20,078 nt of DNA from Chara braunii (lineage: Eukaryota; Streptophyta; Charophyceae; Charales; Characeae). The notes under the pieces were generated by a model. It searched no databases and was not told the DNA's origin. It saw only the letters and a program-made list of their open reading frames with translations. The stretch is taken from contig BFEA01000007.1 in the NCBI GenBank assembly GCA_003427395.1, positions 215,794 to 235,871 of the forward strand. The letters run 5' to 3'. The translations under genes were made by a program, and so were the position numbers. Below, piece after piece: positions 1 to 8,020 of this stretch (within the stretch, counting starts at the first letter, position 1; every line of letters starts with the position of its first letter).

Positions 1-56
<56 letters not shown>
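1..56. repeat. (CA)28 dinucleotide microsatellite
   Basis: Perfect uninterrupted CA repeat that reaches the window edge, so its true length is unknown. Confidence 0.98.
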
Positions 57-58
<2 letters not shown>

Positions 59-1104
59 GTTCAAGCACATCACACCACTCCTTATTTCTCTGTGTCAACC
101 TGCTTGCCCAGTACGGATGAAGTTTAGGCTTATGCTCACACTTATACTTCTCTAGATATATCTGACCCCACCTTAGGTCAAATTCACTCGAGAATATCAT
201 AGTCCGACAGTGCCATTATCTGCGTTATAGTTGCAGAAGCCATGGGGCAGCTACTACATCCTGAATAATTATGTACGAGGCCAAGCGACTGATTTGCCCC
301 CATACCCCATGTAAGGCATGTCTGGTATAAGACCACCGAAAGAGCTATTTTTGGCTTGTCCTGTGACGCATTGTGTTGTCTTCAATAACAATCAAGACAA
401 ACATTTTCCGAAATACTTATTTTGCATCAGTATTCACCCGAATAGAACGCCTATTCATTATCTGAACGCCTAATTGGTCACCGATCTATTTAGTAAATGC
501 ATCAATCATGGTCAGGCAGACGTATTCGGGTGAAAGACAGTATTATGGTGTCTGTGATACATAAGAGAGGAGGAAGGGAATGTCTGAAAAAGAGTCATGT
601 TGCACACACCTCCCAATGAAGAATTTTCCAAAAGATTGTCGTTATATTCTCCCATAGTCTTACCCTAATCCCATTTCAGAGACCTTCGATGTGAAAACGG
701 TGCAAGGCAAAATCCTTCCAAATGGAAGAGAGCCCAACCATTCTAGAAGGATACTCCCGAAGGAGACTGGAGTAAAAAAACGCTCAACACGCCCATCAGT
801 TATTGTTGGGGACCGTGCAGTGGGTGCGTAAGGTTAGTGCAAATAAAAAAAAAAAAAACGGAAGAGCGTCTTTTCAAATGAAACATTTTGGAATGTGTGT
901 GAAACGAACTTGAAACCCAAACAAGAGACCAATCTCTCTATTTCACATCTCATACAAGATCCAAGCAAGAACCTAAGCCATTCGAATTTTGAACCTAAGA
1001 GAGTGACATTGAATAGAATGGATTAAGTACAATATCCTTAGAGTGGTGGCATTTGGGATAAAGGGACAGGAGAGTGGATATCCGAGCCCCGGTTAAGAGA
1101 GCGG
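57..1104. other. Non-coding stretch upstream of LINE copy A
   Basis: No reading frame of note and no recognisable RNA gene. It holds a short inverted repeat (433-534) and a short A-run near 850. The last part (about 1030-1060) contains a short match to the spacer just before ORF2 in LINE copy B (CTTAGAGT followed by a GTG/GTC triplet), so the LINE probably extends some way upstream of 1105. No ORF1-like protein sequence is visible here, so copy A appears to lack ORF1. Confidence 0.6.
433..534. repeat. Short inverted repeat, possible miniature element
   Basis: TTCACCCGAATA at 433-444 is repeated as its exact reverse complement at 523-534, enclosing about 78 bp. CAGTATT occurs directly repeated just outside or overlapping the ends (428-434 and 538-544), which could be a target duplication. 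The element is too short to classify. A chance palindrome cannot be excluded. Confidence 0.35.
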
Positions 1105-2400
1105 TTGAGGTACTGTCACAATCATCTCAGATCCCTAAATGATAATGGACTATCCTCAGCAAAACAGAATAAAAGACAAACTATCTATGAACAAATTAGA
1201 GGAGTGGATGAGAAACTCTGCCCAGACATCATCTGTCTAAAAGAAGCTCACCTTATGGATACTAACCTCCATAACTATACCCACAAAGAAATTTAGCCAC
1301 ACACAGCATATAGAGTCCATGCGCCGAAGTCGGGTACCGCAAGGGTGGCAATATGGATCCCCACGATTTTAAAATTGAAGTGGTTGACTGGAAAGCAAAC
1401 CAACTAAAAGGTAGGTGGGCGTACATCCTAGTGATGTTGGAACTAGAAATAGTTAGTATCCTTAATGTATATGGTCCCAATGACCCTGTAGAGAGAAATA
1501 GATTCAACGACGAAAACCTTCCCCAATTACCCATTGGCGTTCCAGTCATTATAGTGGGGGACTTCAATGCAGTTCCAGATCACAGTATAGATAGATGAAA
1601 TGTTTCCTTTCCCTGTCAAACTTATATAAAAAACTGATGAGATAATTGTCTGTAACTTATACCGAACAATCAATCTCTTTGATTCTTTTAGGAGACTAAA
1701 TCCAACCAGTCAAACATTTACCTCCTTTAGAAAAAAGTTCAAAAAAACAAAATAAAAAAAGTACGAAGTCTAGAATATATCTGACATTGGTTTCAGAAGA
1801 GTTACAAGGATCTCGACAATTCACTGTTTTTCTTCCCTATAGACCTCTCCCGGGACTAGACCATGCCATATGCATGGTGGTCCCCTCATCTAGAAAGAAA
1901 CAAGGCAAAGGCAAAACATTTTATAGACTTAATATATCACACGTCAAAACAGATAATTTTAGACAATATCTCGTTGAAGTGTGAGAATTTTGAAGGAAAG
2001 AGAGACCCTTCACAAAGGATGACATAAGATTGTTCAACAACGGCCTAGTCTTTCCAGGACGTAAATGCAATGAATACTCCAAAGCTCTAGTCAAACAAAT
2101 ACATCAAGAAGAAACACAAATACATAAAAGAATCTATGACCTCCAAACAATTGAATCAGAACAAGTTAAGCAAGAAAATTTAGAGCCTATTGCTAATAAG
2201 ATAAAAAAAAACTATAAAATCAACTTATAAGGCACACGGAATACATATGGAGAGGGATGAGAATCAGGGGAAAATTGAAAATTCACCAAATGGGAGGAAA
2301 AATGAACGTAAGATTTTTCGCAATGGTCAAAGCAAGAACATGAACAAACCATGATAGAGACTTTAATTAACTCATTCAATATAAATGAGCCACTAGCAAC
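1105..2400 (+). pseudogene. LINE A ORF2, N-terminal AP-endonuclease (EEP) domain and linker start, broken
   Basis: This part would nick the genomic target to prime reverse transcription. It reads in several frames. At 1132 is SLNDNGL (family SLNVNGL), then CLKEAH, which keeps the catalytic Glu of the usual QETH box. A TAG at 1294 follows, with the frame continuing to about 1365. The next frame (1353-1598) has INVYGPN-like LNVYGPND and VGDFNAVPD, both intact. After a TGA and another shift come a segment reading LFDSFRRLNP, then SRIYLTL (SRIDLIL in copy B) and LPGLDHAICM, which retains the Asp-His pair of the SDH box. Positions 2030-2230 (FNNGLVFPGRKCNEYSK) match WFNNGLAFMAKKCNEFSK of copy B. 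The frame then reaches the hAT insertion at 2401. At least four shifts and several stops make it non-functional. Confidence 0.88.
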
Positions 2401-2512
2401 CTGAGTAGCATGGGTAACCGGCGTTCGGGACGGGCCGAACGCCCGGACCCGAACGCCCGAACGTATGGGACCCCTTGGGGATGCGTTCGGCCGTTCGGGC
2501 CGAACGCGGACC

Positions 2513-2513
<1 letters not shown>

Positions 2514-2572
<59 letters not shown>
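2514..2572. repeat. A59 homopolymer
   Basis: Fifty-nine consecutive A residues directly follow the GC-rich left subterminal region of the hAT element. Shorter A-runs sit at the same relative place in the related elements (A21 at 2778-2798; about A10-A11 in 4429-4775), so this is an expanded internal A-run and not a retroposon tail. Its exact length is likely to be unreliable. Confidence 0.95.
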
Positions 2573-2575
<3 letters not shown>

Positions 2576-2716
2576 ATCAAAAAAATCTGAAAAAAATATA
2601 TGTTATGGAAAAACATAAACTAAGCAAGATTTTCCTGAGCATTACATCCGACTTCTTAACCAAATTTGAAATAAAAATAAAATACCGCAAAAAAATACGA
2701 ATAATAAAAATAAATA

Positions 2717-2983
2717 CTAGGCTACCAGCCGGGCCACCTGGGTCCCGGGTGGCCAGCCCGTGCAAGGAGGTCGCAGCAAAAAAAAAAAAAAAAAAAAACC
2801 CTCAAAAAAATCCAACAAAAAACTATGTTATGACGAAAAATAAACTGAACAACTTTTGCCTCAGGGTCACATCGAAATTATTCACCCAAATTAAAATAAA
2901 AATTAACAATTAAAAATAATTTTTTTATTTTTAGTTTTTTGGCCCGGCCCGGCAAGTGATTCCGGGCCGCTCTGGTAGCCTAG
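2717..2983. mobile_element. hAT MITE, 267 bp, nested inside the hAT element
   Basis: Perfect 12-bp terminal inverted repeats CTAGGCTACCAG (left end at 2717; right end at 2983 on the other strand) are flanked by a perfect 8-bp target duplication AATAAATA (2709-2716 and 2984-2991). GC-rich subterminal blocks (GGCCCGGCCCGG at 2941-2952; GCCGGGCC at 2728-2735) resemble those of hAT-Ac-type elements. The middle contains an A21 run and a core that matches, on the opposite strand, the cores at 3627-3715 and 4572-4670. There is no coding capacity. Confidence 0.88.
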
Positions 2984-3019
2984 AATAAATATAAATAAAA
3001 AAAAGAATTAAATTTAGAA

Positions 3020-3345
3020 AGCGTGCGAGCATGTTTTCGACACCGCCATCTTTAGCGATTTTTTTTTTTTTTTTGGCATAGCTAAATACCCAGAAAATTT
3101 ACAGATATGTACTTCATATAAGATAAAACCCATTAAAAAAGTTTCAAAAAATGATAAAATTGTTAAGATCCCGAACTAAAGTGAAAACAAAAAGTAAAAA
3201 GTGAAAAAAAATGTGGGCGAGCACGTTTTGACACCTCCATCCTTGGCGATTTTTAGTTCTTATTTGGCTGATCCAAATAACTTGAAAATTGATAGGAATG
3301 TACCTCACGTCATAGAGAACTCACAAAACAAATTAAAAAAAAAAC
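3020..3345. repeat. Imperfect tandem repeat, two units of about 185 bp
   Basis: The segment GCGAGCATGTTTTCGACACC followed by GCCATCTTTAGCGATTTTT (from about 3025) recurs in altered form from about 3218 (GCGAGCACGTTTTGACACCT, then CCATCCTTGGCGATTTTT). Weaker similarity follows in each unit (AAAATT, then a TGTAC and a TCATA element). Identity is roughly 70-80% by eye over the best part. The function is unknown; it lies in the interior of the hAT element. Confidence 0.65.
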
Positions 3346-3427
3346 AAATATTTTTAGGCCCCGAAATAATTTTTGGCGGGGGCCGAACGCCACCGAGTTC
3401 AGACCCCATACGGGACCCCGAGCACCC

Positions 3428-3465
3428 GTACGTATGGAGGTCTGCCCGCGGACCTCCGTACGTAC
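3428..3465. repeat. Hairpin in GC-rich internal hAT end
   Basis: GTACGTATGGAGGTC (3428-3442) and GACCTCCGTACGTAC (3451-3465) can pair over 14 of 15 positions around an 8-nt loop. It lies next to GACTCTG at 3474-3480, which on the reverse strand reads CAGAGTCACCAGC and looks like a hAT terminus. It probably marks the subterminal region of an inner element whose flank is now a TA repeat. Confidence 0.6.
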
Positions 3466-3479
3466 AAGCTGGTGACTCT

Positions 3480-3719
3480 GTATATATATATATATATCGG
3501 TGAAACTCCGACGAAACAGTTTGTCACAGCCCCTCGTTTGTTGTCCTCTTCTCTCTCTCTGCCTACTGTTTTACCGGGCAGTTCTGTTTGTGACGATAAA
3601 CTCACTAGGATATGCTGTATTATTAAACCATGATTGGCTGCAAATTTAAACATGACTCCAAGGCAAAAGTTGCTTTTATTGTTATTTTACATAACATATA
3701 TTTTTTCAGATTTTTCTGA

Positions 3720-3765
<46 letters not shown>

Positions 3766-3831
3766 CCCCTCGTTTGTTGTCCTCTTCTCCCTCTCTGCCT
3801 ACGGTTTACCGGGCAGTTCTATTTGACGATA
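3480..3831. repeat. TA microsatellites and a duplicated 65-bp segment
   Basis: TA tracts lie at 3480-3497 and 3722-3764, with a shorter one near 3830-3843. A segment of about 65 bp starting GCCCCTCGTTTGTTGTCCTC occurs after the first tract (about 3531-3598) and again immediately after the second (about 3765-3831), with a few differences and a shorter CT stretch. The second copy interrupts the conserved hAT core and right end, since the related element at 4429-4775 lacks it. The duplication most likely arose through the TA tracts. Confidence 0.75.
3627..3720 (+). repeat. Conserved core of the hAT family, copy in the composite element
   Basis: From CATGATTGGCTGCAAATTT to about 3720 this matches 4572-4670 at about 90% (shared block GACTCCAAGGCAAAAGTTGC). 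The reverse complement of 2578-2660 and of the MITE interior (about 2800-2895) match more weakly, keeping AGGCAAAAGTTG-like and CATAACATA-like blocks. It is the only part of these elements that is similar in all copies. It has no visible coding frame. Confidence 0.7.
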
Positions 3832-4075
3832 TATATATATATATTTTTTTTTTTAAATATTTTTTATGTTCGCGTTCGGAGGGTTTTGGGCGCTTGTTCG
3901 CGTACGGGCGAACATGTTCGCGTTTGCCTCCAAACGCGAACACGGTGCTACGTAGCTAGCAACTTCAACAATAACTAAAATATTTTTTCAAGAAACTTTT
4001 CACATATGAAAATAGCGACATCCCTAGAGACAGACTCATAACAAAAATCAACGATTTCCTTCAGCCATTGAACTC

Positions 4076-4078
<3 letters not shown>

Positions 4079-4110
<32 letters not shown>
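4079..4110. repeat. A32 homopolymer inside the LINE linker
   Basis: Thirty-two A residues lie between linker segments of LINE A (LQPLN before, ALILMEEEK after). No flanking duplication is obvious. It is either a remnant of a small A-tailed insertion or an expanded A-run. Confidence 0.9.
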
Positions 4111-4111
<1 letters not shown>

Positions 4112-4428
4112 ACTCTTCAAAGAAGAAGTTTGAACTGCATTAATACTTATGGAAGAAGAGAAAATATATCGGATTGATGGGTTTCCCCATGAGTTCTGGG
4201 AATGTATGTGAGACTCTCTCTCTCTCTCAAGACCTAATGAACTTTTATAATGCGGTATAGAGATCTAGAGACATCAGAGAAATAGTAAATCAAGAAGTGC
4301 TAACACTAATCTATAAAAAGAGAGAAAAATCTAATATAAGAAAGTACCGGCTCATTACACTTCTAACGGTGGCATACAAGTTGGTGGTCAAAGTCCTAGC
4401 AGATAGACTTACAAAGGTTAACTCCGAC

Positions 4429-4775
4429 CTGTGTAGCACGACGAACGTGTTCGCGGCCCTTCACGTTCGCACGTTCGCGCGAACAGCTCGCAAACACGTT
4501 CGGGCGAACATAATTTTTTCCCCGTAAAAGAAAAAAAAAACATTTTGTTTTTGGTTTTTGATTTTTAACTCATGATTGGCTACGAATTTGAACATGACTC
4601 CAAGGCAAAAGTTGCTTGTATTGTTATTTTACATAACATATATGTTTTTTCAGATTTTTCTAAGATTGTTTTCTTTTTTTTTTTAATGTTCGCGTTCTGA
4701 GGGTTTTTGGTGCTTGTTCGCGTTTGGGCGAACATGTTCGCGTTCGCCTCCGAACGCGAACACGGTGCTACGTTG
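4429..4775. mobile_element. Non-autonomous hAT element, 347 bp, inserted in the LINE A reverse transcriptase
   Basis: The flanks ACTCCGAC (4421-4428) and TCTCTGAC (4776-4783) match at 6 of 8 positions, as an aged 8-bp target duplication. The ends are CTGTGTAGCACGACGAACGTG at the left (first 20 nt shared in style) and, reversed, CAACGTAGCACCGTGTTCG. The block GTAGCAC plus a nearby GTGTTCGCG is shared. Removing 4429-4783 joins codons for VNSD directly to IIHLAQ, as expected for this part of a LINE reverse transcriptase. Both subterminal zones carry many TTCGCG/CGCGAA motifs in both orientations. The interior holds the core also found at 3627-3720. There is no coding capacity, so it would need a transposase from elsewhere. 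Confidence 0.9.
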
Positions 4776-5461
4776 TCTCTGACATTATCCACCTAGCCCA
4801 AACAAGATTTATAACAAGCAGGAATATACAAGACAACATCCTCCTAATCAATGAACTCGTTAAAATCTATCACAAATCGAGACACAATGCAACATTTATT
4901 TTCACTGACTTTGAAAAAAATTATGATAATGTGGACCGGGTATTCTTGGACAATTGCCTAGAGAAAATGAACTTTGGCCCATGCTTTAGAAGATGGGTGA
5001 GAATAATGCACAAAAAAACCACGGTGACCATGAGCGTAATGATAAATGAGAATGTAGCCCGTCGAATAGAATTCAAAAGATCCGTGAAACATGAAGACCC
5101 TATTGCACCCTTTTTATTTGTAATAATCATGGAAGCCCTAACCGCTAACATTCGACAAAACAATGATATCATAAGAATACAAATAACCTCTATCCCAGAG
5201 GAAGCGATTCCCGTGTGTTCCCTTTTTGCTGACGATCTTTCTATCATGATAGAGGCATCTCATGATAGTTTAGAAGTTGTACAAAGACTAATGAATCAAT
5301 TTTGTAGATTATCAGATATGAAAGTTAACTGTGGTTGCAAGACGTTAGGATGGTTGATTCACCATGAAGGGGTGAGACCCCCTAAGGAACCCAAGATTAA
5401 ATGGATTCCTTCAAACAACCCAATAAGGATATTGGGCATAAGTCGAAGGAAAATCAACTAA

Positions 5462-7245
5462 CAACAATGAGTGGATTCCCAAAATGGCCAAAACAAGCTT
5501 GAGCTCTGGAAAAACAAAAAATACTTTCATTTTTGGAAATCCCTAGCCATTAATGATGTAATCCTAACAACAAACTTGGTACAAATTGGCAATCTGGGCC
5601 CTGGACAAATCAGCCACTAGAGCACTCCAACATCAACTGAGGGTTTTTCTCTAGAGAGGTAACAATAAACATAAAAATGTGATAAGTAGAGTGACCTGGT
5701 CTGCTTTAATCCAACCAAAATCCAGAGGGGCCCTAGGGATCATTGACCCCACCATCCAGACAATAACCCTCTTTATCAAATGGATTAAGAGACTATTATT
5801 CAGCCCCTAGACCCCCTAGAGTGCCTTGGCATGGGAACTGATTAAGAGACTGACCCCCCAGACCACTGAGGAAGTGGACCCAATAATGTGGCTGGAAAAT
5901 AAAGAATGTTTCATTTCAATGAGCACAGATAAGGATATGGAACAGGAAAGGTGCACTGACAAAGAGGCAGCTAGAGCAGAGCTGAAAAAAATCCCTTCTG
6001 CCTAACCCTCCTCAAGACCTGGAGGAAATTACCACCGACCGGCAAAACTTTCCAGAAAGATGGAAGGAAATCATCACGCAGCCCCTCTTCAATAACACTT
6101 GGATAAGAGACTCCCAAGGTTATACTCTCAATCATAAAGAATCCCCCTGAAGAGGATGGCTTAGAAAAGGGGTCACTAGAGTCAAGGACATATGGAACTC
6201 AGAATCCAATGTCTGGGTTACCCATAATGATCTACAAGAGAAATTAAAACATTGTCACCACTATAAGGACGCCCTAAACAAAGTTATCGAATTAATTCTT
6301 CTACATTGGATTCGCCTACTCAAAAAGGGGCCCACACTCAAACTCGGTGATTGGGTAGACTTCGAAGACAACTCTCAAAATATAGGGAATATCCTAGATA
6401 AAGACACAAACGGGGATATCCTGGTGATTCTCTTCAACCTAAACGAAGAAAACGAGGTGACCCCCACAATCCCTACCAGAATAAGGTGGACAACACATGA
6501 CCAGATTTTCAGAATGAGCGTCCTTAGTAAAAAGAACTCTTGGCTAGCTTTCAGACCAGACACCCCCATTTCCCACTTAGGACTAGATCCATATGAATGG
6601 AAATGAGGAACACTAGCAAGTCTTAGAGGAAATAGAAACTACACAAGATCCCTTCATACCCTCTCAGTGAAATCCACCTATCGAATACTAAGGCCAGAGA
6701 TCAATATGAAAGATCGAGTATCACAGAGATGGATGAAACAACTCAAATTGGATAAAAAATATATTCAAAACATAAAATGGTTTCAAGACAAAAGGGTCAA
6801 ACCAGCTAAAATAGCCTCAATACGATGGAAGATTGAACATAGGTGTCTACCAACCAATGACTGGCTGATAAGCAAAATTGCACTAGATAAGAAGGGAGTG
6901 GCTCAACGTTGGTGCAAATTTTGCAAATCTGCCTTCCCAACTAAACTTACCCCAGAAATGATTGAGCACATTTTCCTTCAATGGCCGGGTTCAATATGGC
7001 TTTGGAGATGGTGGGATCAAATATGGGACAATGTGCAAACATCCTAATGCTTTTCCTGCGGACGGAAACTTATCCTCCTGGAAGTCTGGACATCAGAACC
7101 ATTTGACGATTCTACTCAAAATTTGTTCTTATTGGGAATACGAACAATAATGTGGGCTATATGGGGAAGGAAATGTGGCAGAACACTGCAACTGGGCACC
7201 TCAGCTGTAGTGCAGCAACAGTGGATTGAGGTGGGAGGCGGGTGA
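5462..7245 (+). pseudogene. LINE A ORF2, C-terminal region with zf-RVT-like segment, broken
   Basis: This continues the same protein. LELWKNKKYFHFWK (about 5498-5540) is the usual post-RT segment. After a shift it reads LAIWALDKSATRALQHQLR and RVTWSALIQPKSRGALGIID (5688 on; family pattern V-W-x-x-x-x-PK-x-x-GGLGI), with TAG stops at 5808 and 5817. Near 6000 the frame changes to one that runs to 7245, with stops only at 6148, 6604 and 7045. It contains FPERWKEIITQPLFNNTWI, then PAKIASIRWKIEHRCLPT and RWCKFCKSAF with EMIEHIFLQWPG downstream. That is a C-x-x-C plus H arrangement like plant and fungal zf-RVT, with the last Cys replaced by Trp. The end reads LFLLGIRTIMWAIWGRKCG, typical of LINE ORF2 C-termini. 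No RNase H domain was recognised. Confidence 0.85.
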
Positions 7246-7527
7246 CGTATCAGCAGGATCCTGAGTCATTTAAACCACTACGAGTACTTCCGCAAGTCAT
7301 GGCTTGCATGTGGTCAGCCATTGCTGCACTGCCTCGATGTTTCCACTTGAATGAATTAATTGAATGAATTTATGCCGGCCCCCCAGGCCGGTAACGGTTC
7401 ATCCCAGCATGTCACAACACACATGTTGCTGTAAATTTCGGGAGTACTGGTGGTTTGACCGTTTAAGAGGGATTACATGCTCAGTTTTAAAGAATGGACG
7501 ACGATTGATGGCTCCTTTCCACTGTGA
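7246..7527. other. LINE 3' flank, no gene
   Basis: This short stretch holds the probable LINE 3' UTR and a TGAATGAATTAATTGAATGAAT tail-like repeat near 7348-7369. A GC-rich GGCCGG...CCGGCC-type segment follows near 7376-7392. No coding signal is seen. Confidence 0.5.
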
Positions 7528-7649
7528 CCCCCCTTGGATTTCCCAGACATATTTGCCCCACATGAGCTTTCTATCGTCTTCCCACACTGGTTTGGGGGGG
7601 ATCGATGATGCTCATGTGGGGCAAATATGTCTGGGAGATCCAAGGGGGG
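7528..7649. repeat. 40-bp inverted repeat (39/40) with 42-bp spacer
   Basis: The left arm at 7528-7567 (starting CCCCCCTTGGATTTCCCAGA) and the right arm at 7610-7649 (ending GAGATCCAAGGGGGG) are reverse complements with one mismatch. The spacer is 7568-7609. The arm plus following bases recur in diverged direct form at about 7788-7842 (GATTTCCCAGACATTGTTTC), so the arms belong to a locally repeated unit. No coding frame is involved. Confidence 0.95.
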
Positions 7650-7870
7650 ATCGCAGAATTTGCCCCATATTAGCAGGAACCGGTGGAGTCAGATTTCCCA
7701 CAGGTGTGGGAATCGATGATGCGCCTCACGTGGTTAGGGGGGAACCGGTACACATATTTACCCCGCATTAGTAGGAGCCAGCAGAGTGCGATTTCCCAGA
7801 CATTGTTTCCCCACATGAGCTTTCTAGTATCATCTTCCCACGAGGAACCCGCTCTCACACCGCTGGTTCC
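7650..7870. repeat. Diverged direct repeats derived from the same local unit
   Basis: Segments containing TTGCCCCATATTAGCAGGAA (about 7661) and TTTACCCCGCATTAGTAGGA (about 7758) are followed in each case by a GAGTC/GAGTG and GATTTCCCA block, a period of about 97 bp. CCCCACATGAGCTTTCTA occurs at about 7557 and 7811. This is a patchwork of imperfect repeats, partly inverted. Confidence 0.65.
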
Positions 7871-8020
7871 TGCTAAGTTAAACATGTTCCTGGTCTCAGG
7901 GGATCGCAGAATATGGAGTCATGGTGGACTTCTTGCACTTCTTGGACTTCGTTGCCGCCTGGGGGAGCAGGAAACAAGGAGTCCTGGTGGACTTTGTCGA
8001 TTTCGCTGCTGCCTGTGGGG

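Larger units (their letters stand above)
2401..3955. mobile_element. Non-autonomous hAT-type element (composite), inserted in LINE A linker
   Basis: The element is bounded by a perfect 8-bp direct repeat CTAGCAAC (2393-2400 and 3956-3963). Its ends form a short imperfect inverted repeat: CTGAGTAGCA at the left and, reverse-complemented, CTACGTAGCA at the right. An 8-bp duplication and short terminal repeats are the hAT signature. Taking out the element and one duplication rejoins the LINE frame (NEPLA then TSTITKIFF). The subterminal regions are crowded with GTTCGGG/TTCGCG-type motifs in both orientations. The right 90 bp are about 90% identical to the right end of the element at 4429-4775. 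It carries no transposase. Inside are an A59 run, a nested MITE, an imperfect tandem repeat, a second hAT-like end near 3480, and TA repeats. It may therefore be two nested elements, with an inner one at about 2409-3480. Confidence 0.85.
3964..5461 (+). pseudogene. LINE A ORF2, linker and reverse transcriptase domain, interrupted and broken
   Basis: This part would copy the element RNA into DNA. The linker reads TSTITKIFFQET after the hAT insertion, then SDIPRDRLITKINDFLQPLN (about 4016-4075). An A32 run and a frame change follow, then ALILMEEEK, RIDGFPHEFWE (the RT-0 box, about 4171-4205), a small CT expansion, and LTLIYKKREKSNIRKYRLI from 4297. The frame is cut by the 4429-4775 element and resumes as SDIIHLAQTRFITSRNIQDN. 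Further boxes are FTDFEKNYDNVD (catalytic Asp kept), RSVKHEDPIAPFLFVIIMEA (usual RGvrQGdPLSP, Gly and Gln lost), and FADDLSIM (catalytic Asp pair kept). The last is followed by GCKTLGW and RILGIS before TAA at 5459. The longest open piece is 4778-5461. Confidence 0.92.
1105..7372 (+). mobile_element. LINE copy A (L1/Tx1-like non-LTR retrotransposon), degenerate and interrupted
   Basis: Nearly the whole ORF2 of a non-LTR retrotransposon can be followed from the endonuclease start (SLNDNGL at 1132) through the linker, the reverse transcriptase (FADD box) and a C-terminal domain to a stop at 7243-7245. The frame changes repeatedly and has many stops, so the copy is dead. Two hAT elements (2401-3955 and 4429-4775) interrupt it. 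After the stop comes about 100 bp of possible 3' UTR and a short TGAATGAATT-type direct repeat (about 7348-7371) that may be the element's 3' tail. No ORF1 is visible upstream. The endonuclease part aligns segment by segment with LINE copy B at 18446-19640, so both belong to one family. Confidence 0.9.

Noticed and set aside
2212-2616. 134-codon minus-strand frame with a long Phe run
   Set aside because: Antisense of the A59 tract and of the hAT left end; it also crosses the LINE/hAT junction.
2410-2913. 167-codon plus-strand frame with Lys runs
   Set aside because: It is the translation of GC-rich subterminal DNA plus the A59 and A21 homopolymers of two nested hAT elements; it crosses a transposon boundary.
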